NCBI GenBank assembly: GCA_002337455.1
Contig: DDGC01000014.1
Span: forward strand, 146,251 to 210,250
Reading direction: 5' to 3'
Length of the DNA: 64,000 nucleotides
DNA from: Rhizobiales bacterium UBA1912
Lineage (GTDB): Bacteria; Pseudomonadota; Alphaproteobacteria; Rhizobiales; Devosiaceae
Position numbers and translations under genes: made by a program. This document shows, in pieces, positions 31,694-40,527 of this stretch; within the stretch, counting starts at the first letter, position 1; every line of letters starts with the position of its first letter. The notes under the pieces were generated by a model. That model was not told the origin of the DNA. It was given only the letters and a program-made list of their open reading frames with translations, and searched no databases.

Positions 31694-32586
31694 CCGCCAA
31701 ACGGATCGACAAAAGTCCAATCGCCGAACCGGTTGCGGAACCATGTCGATTGCCGCTTTGCATATTGCCGGGTGGCAGTCACCGCCTTTTCCACCGCCTC
31801 GTCCCGGTCCATCTCCCCCGCCAGCATTGCCGCAATCTCACCCACGCCGATCGCCTTCATCGCCGGAAGCGATGGATCGAGGTGGCGCGCCATCAGGGCT
31901 TCGACCTCCTCGACGGCTCCCGCTTCCATCATCGCTTCGAACCGCTCGCCTATCCGCCGCCGCAGCACAGCGCGCTCGGGCATAAGAACGATCCGCTCCA
32001 GAGCGTAGCCATCCAGCAACGCCGGTCCGTTGGCGTCCTGAAACGCGCTCAGCGTCTTGCCCGTCGCCATCAGAACCGAGAGCGCCCGCACAACCCGCTG
32101 CGGATCGGCCACCTTGATCCGGCTGGCCGTTTCCGGGTCCCTCTCGGCCAGCAGTGCCATCCGCCCAGCCTCGTCCAAGCCTTGAATCAGTTTCTCAGCT
32201 TGCGCCACAAATTCACGCTCAATGGCCGGAACCTGCGCGAATCCATTTACGAGCGCATCGAAGTAAAGCCCCGTACCGCCAACGAAAATCAGCTCCTGAT
32301 TCTCTTTGCCAGCCTCTTGAATCTGTTTGTTAGCATCTGCCAGCCACGCGCCGGTCGAATAGCGCTGCGAAGGATCGACATGCCCGAACATTTCGTGCCG
32401 CGCCCGCGCCAGTTCATGGCTGTTGGGCCGCGCCGTCAGCCGGTCGAGCACACCATAGACCTGCATGGAATCGGCATTGACGATCCGTGCGCCATTTTCG
32501 CGGGCCCGCGCGATGGCCAGCGCCGTCTTGCCGCTGGCAGTCGGACCCGCTATCAAAACCGCACGCTTTTCCCCGTCCCTTGCCAT
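31690..32586 (-). CDS. miaA: tRNA dimethylallyltransferase
   Basis: A 298-residue protein. VLIAGPTASGKTALAIA is the P-loop. NADSMQVYGVLDRLTARP contains the conserved DSxQxY motif, and FVGGTGLYFDALVNG and RQYAKRQSTWFRNRF are family marks. It adds a dimethylallyl group to A37 of tRNAs reading U-starting codons. The ATG at 32586 is only ten bases from the divergent serB ATG; no ribosome site is visible, so translation may be leaderless or the true start may lie upstream inside serB. Confidence 0.95.
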   Translation of the reverse strand: MARDGEKRAVLIAGPTASGKTALAIARARENGARIVNADSMQVYGVLDRLTARPNSHELARARHEMFGHVDPSQRYSTGAWLADANKQIQEAGKENQELIFVGGTGLYFDALVNGFAQVPAIEREFVAQAEKLIQGLDEAGRMALLAERDPETASRIKVADPQRVVRALSVLMATGKTLSAFQDANGPALLDGYALERIVLMPERAVLRRRIGERFEAMMEAGAVEEVEALMARHLDPSLPAMKAIGVGEIAAMLAGEMDRDEAVEKAVTATRQYAKRQSTWFRNRFGDWTFVDPFGG

Positions 32587-32596
32587 GGTCCCGTGA

Positions 32597-33472
32597 ATGT
32601 CCGTCCTCGTTCTGATCGCCAATCCCAATGAGCCGGTCCTGTCCAACACCCTGGTCGAAACGATCCAGCGTGAAACCCATGGCGAAATCAACTGGCTCGC
32701 GCAAGGCATAGCTTGCGAGATCGTCGCGCCCAAGGCCGCCGATCCCGTAACAACCGCCCGCGACGTTATCGGCTCACAGCCCATCGACGCCGCATACGTG
32801 GCACTCGCCAACCGGCGCAAGAAATTGCTCGTTGCCGATATGGATTCCACGATGATCGAGCAGGAATGTATCGACGAGTTGGCCGACGCGCTGGGCCTCA
32901 AGCCCCAGGTCGCCGAAATCACCGAGCGCGCCATGCGCGGCGAACTCGATTTCGAAGCCGCCCTCGATACCCGCGTCGCGCTTCTCAAGGGGCTTGAGCG
33001 CAAACTGGTCGAGGACGTGCGCCGCGAGCGCATAACACTCGCGCCCGGCGGCCGCGCCCTGATCCAGACAATGAACGCCTATGGCGCCTATACCGCGCTG
33101 GTGTCGGGCGGCTTCACACTCTTTGCCGATTATTTCGCCAAGCGGATCGGTTTCGACGAGGCCGTCGCCAACGTCCTCCAGTTCGACGCCGAAGATCGCC
33201 TCACCGGCACTGTCGAAAAGCCCATCGTCGACAAGACCACCAAGCGCAATCGCCTGATGGCGTTGACGGCTGAAAAGGGCCTTTCGGTGGCCCAGACCAT
33301 GGCCGTGGGCGATGGTGCCAACGATCTCGACATGCTCCAGGCCGCCGGTCTTGGCGTCGCCATCCACGCCAAGCCCATTGTCGCCGAACAGGCGTCCGTC
33401 CGCATCGATCATTCCGATCTCACCGCCCTGCTCTACCTCCAGGGCTATTCGGACGACGACATCGTGCGATGA
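32597..33472 (+). CDS. serB: phosphoserine phosphatase
   Basis: A 291-residue HAD enzyme. LVADMDSTMIEQECIDELAD is motif I with nucleophile Asp, TALVSGGFTLFADYFAKRIGF is motif II, and MAVGDGANDLDMLQAAGLGVAIHAKP is motif IV. The first ~75 residues form a degenerate ACT-like domain. It catalyses the last step of serine synthesis. An in-frame TGA directly precedes ATG 32597, so this start is firm, and it leaves no room for a leader before miaA. Confidence 0.96.
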   Translation: MSVLVLIANPNEPVLSNTLVETIQRETHGEINWLAQGIACEIVAPKAADPVTTARDVIGSQPIDAAYVALANRRKKLLVADMDSTMIEQECIDELADALGLKPQVAEITERAMRGELDFEAALDTRVALLKGLERKLVEDVRRERITLAPGGRALIQTMNAYGAYTALVSGGFTLFADYFAKRIGFDEAVANVLQFDAEDRLTGTVEKPIVDKTTKRNRLMALTAEKGLSVAQTMAVGDGANDLDMLQAAGLGVAIHAKPIVAEQASVRIDHSDLTALLYLQGYSDDDIVR

Positions 33473-33478
33473 GGCACA

Positions 33479-33537
33479 GAGTGTTTTCAGGATAAGTGGA
33501 CACCACTTATCCGGTTCGAAAACGCGACAAAAAAGGA
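33479..33537. repeat. RIME-like element, copy 4 (first palindrome only)
   Basis: GTTTTCAGGATAAGTGG/CCACTTATCC...GAAAAC nested palindrome, then GCGACAAAAAAGGA. The second palindrome is absent. The trailing AAGGA may serve as the ribosome site of the following GNAT gene. Confidence 0.8.
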
Positions 33538-33546
33538 TTTCGAGCA

Positions 33547-34104
33547 ATGGAGCAGGAAAGTCGAAAATTGCTCGAAACCGACCGCCTGATCCTGCGCCCG
33601 TGGCAAGACGCCGACCGCGCTCCCTTCGCTGCCATCGTCGGTGATCCTCACGTCATGCGGTATTATCCAAACACCCGCGACCGGGCTGGCGCCGATGCCT
33701 GGGTCGACAAGATGATGGCCGGACTTGACGCAGGCACCTCGGCCTTCCTTGCCGCCGAGCGGAAATCCGACGGCCAATTGCTCGGGCTGATCGGCACCGC
33801 CCATATCGACATGAATTTGCGCGGCAATCCGCGCGAAGAGATCGGCTGGGTGCTGGCCAGCCGCTATTGGGGTCAGGGCTATGCGCCCGAGGGTGCCCGC
33901 GCCCACATCGCTGCCGCATGGCGTCGCGGCCTGCCCGAACTGGTCGCCTTCACTGCCGCCGTCAACACGCCCTCGCAGCGCGTCATGGAAAAGCTGGGCA
34001 TGGTCCGCGATACCGAGGGCGACTTTCTCCACCCCCGCATCGCCGAAAACCACCCCCTGCGCCCCCACGTTCTCTATCGCATCGCCAATCCAGCGCACTC
34101 CTGA
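33547..34104 (+). CDS. GNAT acetyltransferase (RimJ/RimL type)
   Basis: A 185-residue protein from ATG 33547. LLETDRLILRPWQDADRAPFAAIVGDPHVMRYY is the typical opening of the RimJ/RimL/PaiA-like group. EIGWVLASRYWGQGYAPEGARAHIAAAW is the acetyl-CoA binding region, and NTPSQRVMEKLGMV closes the domain. It probably acetylates an N-terminal residue or small amine. An upstream in-frame ATG lies within the repeat element and is unlikely to be used. Confidence 0.88.
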   Translation: MEQESRKLLETDRLILRPWQDADRAPFAAIVGDPHVMRYYPNTRDRAGADAWVDKMMAGLDAGTSAFLAAERKSDGQLLGLIGTAHIDMNLRGNPREEIGWVLASRYWGQGYAPEGARAHIAAAWRRGLPELVAFTAAVNTPSQRVMEKLGMVRDTEGDFLHPRIAENHPLRPHVLYRIANPAHS

Positions 34105-34162
34105 CATATCTTGTCAGGGCGTATGGGTAGCGTGTCCTCGCACTAAAAAGAGGAGATCAGCC

Positions 34163-34561
34163 ATGCCCATTTCCGGAAGCTGCCATTGCGGTGCCACCAA
34201 ATTCGAGATCGATTTCGCCCCAGAAACTGCAACGCGCTGCAACTGCTCCTTCTGCACCAAGAAGGGCGCGCTCTGGGCCTATTGCGAGCCTGACCAGTTC
34301 CGGCTGACCACCCCGATCCGCAACGCCGCGCAATATTCCCCGACCACTCCGGAGAACAGGCACTATTTCTGCCCCACCTGCGGCTGCGCCACCTTCTCGG
34401 ACAACCCCGACTATTCCGTCTTTGCCGAAGGCGATTGGGAAGAAGCCCAGGCCCGCTTCGACCCCACCAAACGCCGCATCTCGATTAATCTCTGGGTGCT
34501 TGACGATTTCGATATCGAAGCCCTGCCCATCGAACATGTCGATGGCCGCAACCAGTGGTAG
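34163..34561 (+). CDS. GFA/CENP-V family zinc-binding protein
   Basis: A 132-residue protein with AGGAG before ATG 34163. SGSCHCGATKFEI, RCNCSFCTKKGALW and YFCPTCGCATFSD give seven to eight cysteines for two zinc sites, as in glutathione-dependent formaldehyde-activating (Gfa) and CENP-V-like proteins. Most members have no proven activity. It is the last plus-strand gene before a large inverted repeat and the convergent DUF2065 gene. Confidence 0.88.
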   Translation: MPISGSCHCGATKFEIDFAPETATRCNCSFCTKKGALWAYCEPDQFRLTTPIRNAAQYSPTTPENRHYFCPTCGCATFSDNPDYSVFAEGDWEEAQARFDPTKRRISINLWVLDDFDIEALPIEHVDGRNQW

Positions 34562-34600
34562 CGGGGCAGAAATTTGACTGGTTCAAGCGTTCAGAAGAAA

Positions 34601-34744
34601 CGGTTGTGTGGACAGTTAGGTCAGGGTGAGCCGAAAATGGTGATCTTTGAGAACCGGAGCGGAGCGTACATTTGGTACGTGAGCACCGGAAGCGCAGAAG
34701 ATTGCCATTTGCAGGCCACCATCACCTAACTGTCCTCACAACCG
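34601..34744. repeat. 144-bp nested inverted repeat between convergent genes
   Basis: The outer arms 34601-34621 and 34724-34744 pair as CGGTTGTG/CACAACCG, a two-base mismatch, then GACAGTTAGGT/ACCTAACTGTC. Inside, AATGGTGATCTT opposes AAGATTGCCATT, and CCGG...GCGTAC faces GTACGT...CCGG around ATTTG. The right arm covers the last codons and stop of DUF2065. It can form one long hairpin on either strand and may terminate both converging transcripts. It does not share the core of the RIME-like elements. Confidence 0.75.
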
Positions 34745-34921
34745 CACCAGCGCCAGCAACACCAGTCCCACCCCGGCCATTCCCAGCGCAGCCAGCCGCA
34801 ATTGCTGGCTGGGTAGCGTGAGAAGCTGGGCGACCATGCGCTTCATCTGCTCGGGAAACGCCGCGTAGAGCAGCCCCTCGATGACAATGGCCAGCGCCAG
34901 CGCCGCAAAAAGATCGCTCAC
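34736..34921 (-). CDS. DUF2065 family small membrane protein
   Basis: A 61-residue protein starting at GTG 34921 behind a strong GAGGAGG site. SDLFAALALAIVIEGLLYAAFPEQMKRMVAQLLTLPSQQLRLAALGMAGVGLVLLALVRL has two helices around a conserved FPEQMKRM loop, the DUF2065 pattern. The family is regularly found next to hflK/hflC, as here, and is presumed to associate with that membrane complex. A terminator separates it from hflC, so some transcripts may stop before it. Its last codons lie in the arm of a large inverted repeat. Confidence 0.85.
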   Translation of the reverse strand: MSDLFAALALAIVIEGLLYAAFPEQMKRMVAQLLTLPSQQLRLAALGMAGVGLVLLALVRL

Positions 34922-34933
34922 CGTATCCTCCTC

Positions 34934-34965
34934 AAACAAAAGAGGCGCACCCTCGGGCGCGCCTC
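34934..34965 (-). terminator. intrinsic terminator after hflC
   Basis: On the complement, GAGGCGC pairs with GCGCCTC around a ten-base loop and is followed by TTTTGTTT. The opposite strand also has a T-run (GTTTTTG), so it may work in both directions. It lies 23 bases after the hflC stop. Confidence 0.75.
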
Positions 34966-34987
34966 GTTTTTGTGTGCGACCAGGCCC

Positions 34988-36130
34988 TTACTGGGCTGGT
35001 GCGGCCTCCTCGGGAGCAGGCTCGGCATCGGGTGCAGGTTCAGCCGGAGCGGCTTCTTCGTCCACGCCCTCGCTGCCCAGGTTCTCGGTCTCGAGCAATT
35101 GCTCAAGGTCCTGAACGCTCTGCTCGAGATCCGCGCCTTCGCCTGAGACCAGCGAATCCGTTGCCAGCAGATCGTCGATCTCGGTGGAGTCGATTGGCTG
35201 CTCGCTCGGTCCTTCAACCCCGATATCGATCGGTGTGGCCGTCGGTGCCGGGAAGTCCGGCAAGGCGCCGCCCGAACCGAAATAGTTGAAGAACGCGGAG
35301 TCCGGCGAGAGAACCATCGTAGTGTTTCCATCGCCCAGAGCGTTGCGATAGGCCTCCATCGAGCGGTAGAACTCGAAGAAGGACTGGTCCTGGGAGTAAG
35401 CTTCGGCGAACAGTCGGTTCTGTTCGGCATCGCCTTCACCGCGGATGATTTCGCTATCGCGATTGGCGGCCGAAACCACTTCGACGGCCTGACGGTCGGC
35501 GATGGCGCGCAGGATTTGCGCCTGTTCCTGACCACGAGCGCGGATAAGCGCGGCTTCAGCATTACGCTCGGCCTGCATACGCTCATAGGTCTGCTGGGAA
35601 ACTTCCGGCGTCAGGTCGGTGACCAGAACGCGGACGTCCACAACCTCGATGCCCAGTTCGGTCATGTCGGTCGCCACCAGATCGCTGGCTTCACGCATCA
35701 TTTCCGAACGCTGTTCGGACAGCGCCGCATCGAACTCACGCAGGCCGTAAACGGCACGCAGAGCCGATTCCAGACGGGTTGCGATACGCTGTTCGGCCAG
35801 CTGGAGGCTGCCGAGCACCGACTGGCGGAACCGGATGGGATCGACGATACGGTAGGTGATGAACGCGTCGACGATATAGAACTGGCCGCCCGAAACCTGC
35901 AGGCGGATGCGTTCGAGGTCATAGCGCAACAGGCGCTTGTCGATGTACTGAACGGTTTCCACGAAATCGGTCGGTACCTTGAAATAAATTCCCGGCTCCT
36001 GGATTTCGCGTGTGATTTCGCCGAAGCGCATCACGATGGCCTGTTCGCGCTCGTTGACGATGAACAGGGATGAAAAAAGCACATAGGCGGCAATGACCAG
36101 TGCGACGATTGCTATAACGAGCCGGTTCAT
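34988..36130 (-). CDS. hflC: FtsH protease modulator HflC
   Basis: A 380-residue protein. One N-terminal helix (VIAIVALVIAAYVLFSSLFIV) is followed by a band-7/SPFH domain (VNEREQAIVMRFGEITREIQEPGIYFK, then LRAVYGLREFDAALSEQRSEMM) and a coiled coil (TYERMQAERNAEAALIRARGQEQ). The C-terminal ~75 residues are an acidic, Pro/Ala/Glu-rich extension ending APEEAAPAQ, longer than in E. coli. HflC and HflK form a periplasm-facing cage around FtsH and restrain its proteolysis. Its ATG overlaps the hflK stop by one base (TAATG). Confidence 0.95.
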   Translation of the reverse strand: MNRLVIAIVALVIAAYVLFSSLFIVNEREQAIVMRFGEITREIQEPGIYFKVPTDFVETVQYIDKRLLRYDLERIRLQVSGGQFYIVDAFITYRIVDPIRFRQSVLGSLQLAEQRIATRLESALRAVYGLREFDAALSEQRSEMMREASDLVATDMTELGIEVVDVRVLVTDLTPEVSQQTYERMQAERNAEAALIRARGQEQAQILRAIADRQAVEVVSAANRDSEIIRGEGDAEQNRLFAEAYSQDQSFFEFYRSMEAYRNALGDGNTTMVLSPDSAFFNYFGSGGALPDFPAPTATPIDIGVEGPSEQPIDSTEIDDLLATDSLVSGEGADLEQSVQDLEQLLETENLGSEGVDEEAAPAEPAPDAEPAPEEAAPAQ

Positions 36131-37239
36131 TACTGGTTACCTCCCGTCTGGAGGGTAGACCCGCTGCTTCGCAGTTCGGGCAGCGGCAGATAGGGGATGA
36201 CCCCCGAGCCCTGCCCGCCTTCAAGCAGCACCTTCTCGGTTCCGCCCAGAACGTCTTCCATCATTTCAAGGAAGATACGCTGACGGGTAACCTCGGGCGC
36301 GTTGCGGTATTCGTTGTAAACGGCAACGAAACGCGCAGCCTGACCTTCGGCTTCGTTGACCACACGGTCACGATAGGCAGCGGCCTCTTCGCGGATCGCA
36401 GCGGCCTGACCACGCGCGCTACCCAAAAGGGTATTGGCGTATTGCCGTGCTTCTTCCTGGAAGCGGTCTTCGTCCTGCAGCGCGCGCTGCACTTCGTCGA
36501 ACGCATCGGCCACTTCGGCCGGCGGTGCCACGTTTTCGATCGAAATGTTGGAGATCGTCACGCCCACGCTATAGCTGTCGAGGATGGTCTGGGTGATCTG
36601 CTGCACTTCGAGCGCGATACCGGTACGGTCGTCACGGAACACGTCCTGCGCCGTACGACGTCCGACCACTTCGCGCATCGCGCTTTCAGCGGCCTGGCGT
36701 ACCATTTCGTCGGGGTCGCGAACCTCGAACAAATAAAGCCGCGGATCGGCAATGCGCCACAGGATCGAAAAGCTCATGTTGACGATGTTCTGATCGCCAG
36801 AAAGCATCAGTCCTTCGTCACGGGCATTGGTTCCGCCCGAACCCACGCGGGTCTGGTTTTCCGTTGTGGACGCGCGCTCGACGCGCTCGATGGGCCACCA
36901 ATGGAAATGCAGGCCCGGACTGGAGAATTCGTCCTTGGGCTGCCCGAACAGCAGCTCGACGCCCACTTCCTGGGGCGCGATGGTATAGATCGACTGGCTG
37001 CCCCAGAAGACCAGCGCTGCCGCGACCACACCAACCACCAGCCAGCGACCGCCGCCCGGAATATTCCCGCCGCCGCCGAACTGCTGCCGGCCGCGTGCCA
37101 GAATGTCCTCGAGATTGGGAGTATTGTTTCCTCCGCCAGGACGGCGTGGTCCGTTGCCACCGCCTCCTCCGCCCGGCGCTTGGCCCCACGGACCACCGCT
37201 GCGGCTTCGGCGGCCGCCCCTATTGTCTTCCCACGGCAT
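36130..37239 (-). CDS. hflK: FtsH protease modulator HflK
   Basis: A 369-residue protein. The N-terminus is glycine-rich and basic (MPWEDNRGGRRSRSGGPWG, then GGGGGNGPRRPGG), with a helix near residues 66-84. The SPFH domain then runs IYTIAPQEVGVELLFGQPKDEFSSPGLHFHWWPIERVERA through DVFRDDRTGIALEVQQITQTILDSYSVGVTISNISIENVAPPAEVADAFDEV. It pairs with HflC to control FtsH. The upstream folA gene is on the same strand 153 bases away, leaving room for its own promoter. Confidence 0.95.
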   Translation of the reverse strand: MPWEDNRGGRRSRSGGPWGQAPGGGGGGNGPRRPGGGNNTPNLEDILARGRQQFGGGGNIPGGGRWLVVGVVAAALVFWGSQSIYTIAPQEVGVELLFGQPKDEFSSPGLHFHWWPIERVERASTTENQTRVGSGGTNARDEGLMLSGDQNIVNMSFSILWRIADPRLYLFEVRDPDEMVRQAAESAMREVVGRRTAQDVFRDDRTGIALEVQQITQTILDSYSVGVTISNISIENVAPPAEVADAFDEVQRALQDEDRFQEEARQYANTLLGSARGQAAAIREEAAAYRDRVVNEAEGQAARFVAVYNEYRNAPEVTRQRIFLEMMEDVLGGTEKVLLEGGQGSGVIPYLPLPELRSSGSTLQTGGNQ

Positions 37240-37392
37240 TTCGTCCCTTTCGGTTTGTCGTGAAAGTGCTTTTGCTTATTGATGTTTTATATAGGGAAGG
37301 CTGGCTCCCCGATCAATGGAAACCGGGTGCGGCACGAAGCACCTGATGCCATGGTAAACGCGATTTTGACCGCCCCGTGATCGCGGAAGGCT

Positions 37393-37902
37393 CTATCGCC
37401 GCTCGTAGACCGTGATCGTAAAGCCTGCGCTGTCTTTCTCGCCCGCCAAGATTTCCGGCAACACCGTGCCGGTCCAGACCGTCGGATCGATCTCGGGAAA
37501 GAAGGTATCACCCTCTGGCGCGACATCCACATGAGTCACATAAAGCCTCTGCGCAATTGGCATGGCGGCGCGATATATCTCCCCGCCGCCATTGATGAAC
37601 ACTTCGTCCACCCCATCGCGCTCGGCAATTTCGCGCCCCCGCGCAATCGCCGCCTCAAGATCCCCGAACACCTCTACGCCATCATGGGCAAAGTCCGCAC
37701 TCCGCGTCACAACGATATTGGTGCGCCCCGGCAATGGCTTGCCGATGCTTTCGAAGGTCTTGCGCCCCATGATCAAAGGCTTGCCCATCGTCGTACGCTT
37801 GTAAAACGCAAAGTCGGTCGGCAACCGCCAGGGCAGATCGCCTTCGGCCCCGATAGCGCCGTTGCGGCCCACCGCCGCGATCATCGCAATCACCGGATTC
37901 AT
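37393..37902 (-). CDS. folA: dihydrofolate reductase
   Basis: A 169-residue true DHFR. IAMIAAVGRNGAIGAEGDLPWRLPTDFAFYKRTTMGKPLIMGRKTFESIGKPLPGRTNIVVTRS includes the Met20-type loop, catalytic Asp30, and NADPH-contacting GRKTFES. VFINGGGEIYRAAMPIAQRLYVTHVD follows. It regenerates tetrahydrofolate after thymidylate synthase (thyA at 44406). The start overlaps the upstream GNAT stop (ATGA), so the two are translationally coupled. Confidence 0.97.
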   Translation of the reverse strand: MNPVIAMIAAVGRNGAIGAEGDLPWRLPTDFAFYKRTTMGKPLIMGRKTFESIGKPLPGRTNIVVTRSADFAHDGVEVFGDLEAAIARGREIAERDGVDEVFINGGGEIYRAAMPIAQRLYVTHVDVAPEGDTFFPEIDPTVWTGTVLPEILAGEKDSAGFTITVYERR

Positions 37903-38381
37903 AGCTTCCCCGCCAATGCTGTCAGCTCCGCCCCGCTCACCCGGCACACCGTCCATTCGTTCTGCATCACGGCCCCCTGGGATTGGTAAAATTGTATCGC
38001 CGGCTCGTTCCAGTCGAGCACCCACCATTCGAACCGGCCCAGCCCTTCGTCGACGCAACGCCTCGCCAAAGCGGCCAGCAGCGCCTTGCCGATCCCCATC
38101 CCGCGCGTTTCAGGATCGACATAAAGGTCCTCGAGCCAGATCCCGTGCCGCCCCTGAAACGTCGAGAACGTGTAAAACCACAGCGCAAACCCCACCGGCT
38201 CCCCATCGAGCTCGGCAATCTCGCAAAAGACCTTGGGGTCGTCACCAAACAATTGCGCGCCGATCTGCTCGACACTCGCTTCGACCTCATGGCTGAGCTT
38301 TTCATATTCGGCCAGCTTGACGATGAAGCCGTGCACCAGTGCGGCGTCGGCGCTTTCGGCGCGGCGTATGATGAGGGACAT
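37899..38381 (-). CDS. GNAT acetyltransferase (diamine/SSAT-like)
   Basis: A 160-residue protein from ATG 38381. LIIRRAESADAALVHGFIVKLAEYEKLSHEVEASVEQI, then GFALWFYTFSTFQGRHGIWLEDLYVDPETRGMGIGKALLAALA and WNEPAIQFYQSQGA match the spermidine/diamine N-acetyltransferase-like group (conserved FYNFSTF-type, WLEDLYV and RGxGIGxxL). The substrate is probably a polyamine or thialysine-like amine, by family. It is coupled to folA, though no functional link is obvious. Confidence 0.88.
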   Translation of the reverse strand: MSLIIRRAESADAALVHGFIVKLAEYEKLSHEVEASVEQIGAQLFGDDPKVFCEIAELDGEPVGFALWFYTFSTFQGRHGIWLEDLYVDPETRGMGIGKALLAALARRCVDEGLGRFEWWVLDWNEPAIQFYQSQGAVMQNEWTVCRVSGAELTALAGKL

Positions 38382-38461
38382 TGGCGGCTTCGAGCTTGCT
38401 GCGGGCCCCGACAATGGGTGATTCCGCCGGAGGCGGCAAATTTGTTCCCGCCAGATGCACG

Positions 38462-39592
38462 TCAGTCCAGCGTCTGGCGATACCGCAGCATGGCGATGGC
38501 CGAAATGACAATCAGGATCGCCGCCAGCGCCCAGAGTTCGCCGGTAACGTCTGAAACCCCGCCCCCCTTGAGCATGACGGCACGCACAACCCGCAGGAAA
38601 TGGGTGGCGGGCACGATGTTACTGAGCACCTGCGCCCAGCCCGGCATGGCCGCAAACGGAAACAGGAAGCCCGACAACAGAACCGACGGCAAAATGGTGA
38701 ACATCGAGAGTTGCATGGCCTGCATCTGCGAGCGCGCTACCGCCGAGATCAGGAACCCCAGCGCCAGATTGACGACGATGAACAGATTGAAGCCGATAAA
38801 AAAGGCCTGCCACGAGCCTTCGAACGGCACCTTGAACAAGGTCAGTCCGGTCAGAAGGAATACGAAGGTCTGCACGTATCCCACAAGGACATAGGGCAAG
38901 ATCTTGCCCAGCATGACCTCCAGCGGCCGGGCCGGCGTGGCGATCAGCATCTCCATCGTGCCGCGTTCGGTCTCCTTGACGATGGCGATGGCGGTCATCA
39001 TCACCAGCGTCATCGACAAGATGATGGCCAGCAGGCCGGGAACGATATTGGTCGAGGTGCTGCCCTCGGGATTATAAAGTCTGTGAACCGCGATACCGAA
39101 GGGCGCCGGCGTCGGCGCAAGGCTCGCCAGCGCCCCGGCGAATGTCTCCGCCATAGCGATCCGTACGATGCCGTCGAGTGCGCCCACCGCTCCGCCGACG
39201 GCCGCCGGATCGGACGCATCGGCGGTCACCAGAAGTTGCGGCGCACGACCCCGGACCACGTCGCGCTCGAAATCGTCGGGAAAGACGATGACGAACGACG
39301 CACTGCCCTCGCGCAGCGCCCGCTCCCCATTCTCCGCCCCGCTTACGGCCCCTCGTATGTCGAAATACTCCGAGATCTGCATACCCGAAATGATGGAGCG
39401 GACCAGCGGGCCGTCATCGTTCAATTCGATCAGCGTCGGCATGTGCCGCGCATCTGAGTTGATGATGAAACCGAACAGCAGCAATTGCATGATCGGCAGC
39501 CCGATCATCATGGCAAACGTGACGCGGTCGCGCCGCATCTGGATGAATTCCTTGGTCAGGACCGCCAGAAACCGCGCCAGGGAAAAGCTCAT
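38462..39592 (-). CDS. ABC-2 type transporter permease
   Basis: A 376-residue protein from ATG 39592, overlapping the ATPase stop as ATGA. An N-terminal helix (FAMMIGLPIMQLLLFGFII) is followed by a ~150-residue periplasmic domain. Five helices complete it, with the ABC-2 signature IVKETERGTMEMLIATPARPLEVMLGKILPYVLVGYVQTF. This is the YbhR/YbhS type of drug or lipid exporter. It is the last gene of HlyD-ATPase-permease, under a TetR regulator. Confidence 0.92.
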   Translation of the reverse strand: MSFSLARFLAVLTKEFIQMRRDRVTFAMMIGLPIMQLLLFGFIINSDARHMPTLIELNDDGPLVRSIISGMQISEYFDIRGAVSGAENGERALREGSASFVIVFPDDFERDVVRGRAPQLLVTADASDPAAVGGAVGALDGIVRIAMAETFAGALASLAPTPAPFGIAVHRLYNPEGSTSTNIVPGLLAIILSMTLVMMTAIAIVKETERGTMEMLIATPARPLEVMLGKILPYVLVGYVQTFVFLLTGLTLFKVPFEGSWQAFFIGFNLFIVVNLALGFLISAVARSQMQAMQLSMFTILPSVLLSGFLFPFAAMPGWAQVLSNIVPATHFLRVVRAVMLKGGGVSDVTGELWALAAILIVISAIAMLRYRQTLD

Positions 39593-40527
39593 GCCGCATC
39601 GCGGGAGAAATTGTCCCGCGCCCCTGCCATCAGATATATAAAGGCTTCCTCGAGTTCGGACGTCTTTTCCGTCCATTCATGTGTGCCGCGCTTGCGGTAG
39701 GTGTCGACCACCGCGTCGAGCCTGGCCCGGTCGGTGCCCGAAACGTGCAGCACCGAACCGAAACGCGCGACCTGCTCGACGGCGTCCTCGGTCTTGAGTT
39801 CGGCTTCCAGCGCGGCAATATCCGGCCCCGAGACACGGTAGGTCACAAGTCCGATCATCGCGGGAATTTCCGCCGCCCTGCCGTCGATCAGCTTTTTGCC
39901 ATAGGCGATGTAGGTAATGAAATCGCACTGGATGGCCTCGTCCATATAGTGGGTCGAGACCAGAACGGTGACGCCCTTGGCCGAGAGCCGGCGGATCTCG
40001 TCCCAGAAATCCCGCCGTGCCTTGGGGTCCACCCCGGCAGTCGGTTCATCCAGCAACAGCAATTGGGGATCATGCAGCAGACAGGCGGTCAGCGCCAACC
40101 GCTGTTTCCAGCCGCCCGACAATGAGCCCGCGAGCTGGTTCTGCCGGTCGGCAAGGCCAAGATCGCTCAGCGCGTCATCTACCCTTTGCCGGCGCCGGTC
40201 CAGCCCGTACATGCGCGCCACGAAATCCAGATTTTCCCGGATCGAGAGGTCTTCATAGTAAGAAAACTTCTGCGTCATGTAGCCGACTTGCTGCTTGATG
40301 CGGCTCGCCTGCTTGCGCACGTCGAACCCAAGGCAGGTGCCCTCGCCTTCGTCCGGCGTCAGCAGGCCGCAAAGCATGCGAATGGTCGTCGTCTTGCCCG
40401 ACCCGTTGGGCCCGAGAAAGCCATAAATGGCGCCACGCGGCACGACGATATCGAAATGATCGACGACGCGCTTCTCGCCGAACGCCTTGGTCAGCCCCCT
40501 GACGTCGATGACCGCTTCGCCACTCAT
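39589..40527 (-). CDS. ABC transporter ATPase (YbhF-like)
   Basis: A 312-residue protein with FLGPNGSGKTTTIRML (Walker A), YMTQKFSYYEDLSIREN (Q-loop), GSLSGGWKQRLALTACLLHDPQLLLLDEPTAGVDP (signature and Walker B) and a switch His in STHY. The C-terminal ~80 residues form a regulatory extension as in DrrA-type exporters. It overlaps both neighbours by four bases (ATGA), so the three exporter genes are tightly coupled. Confidence 0.94.
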   Translation of the reverse strand: MSGEAVIDVRGLTKAFGEKRVVDHFDIVVPRGAIYGFLGPNGSGKTTTIRMLCGLLTPDEGEGTCLGFDVRKQASRIKQQVGYMTQKFSYYEDLSIRENLDFVARMYGLDRRRQRVDDALSDLGLADRQNQLAGSLSGGWKQRLALTACLLHDPQLLLLDEPTAGVDPKARRDFWDEIRRLSAKGVTVLVSTHYMDEAIQCDFITYIAYGKKLIDGRAAEIPAMIGLVTYRVSGPDIAALEAELKTEDAVEQVARFGSVLHVSGTDRARLDAVVDTYRKRGTHEWTEKTSELEEAFIYLMAGARDNFSRDAA

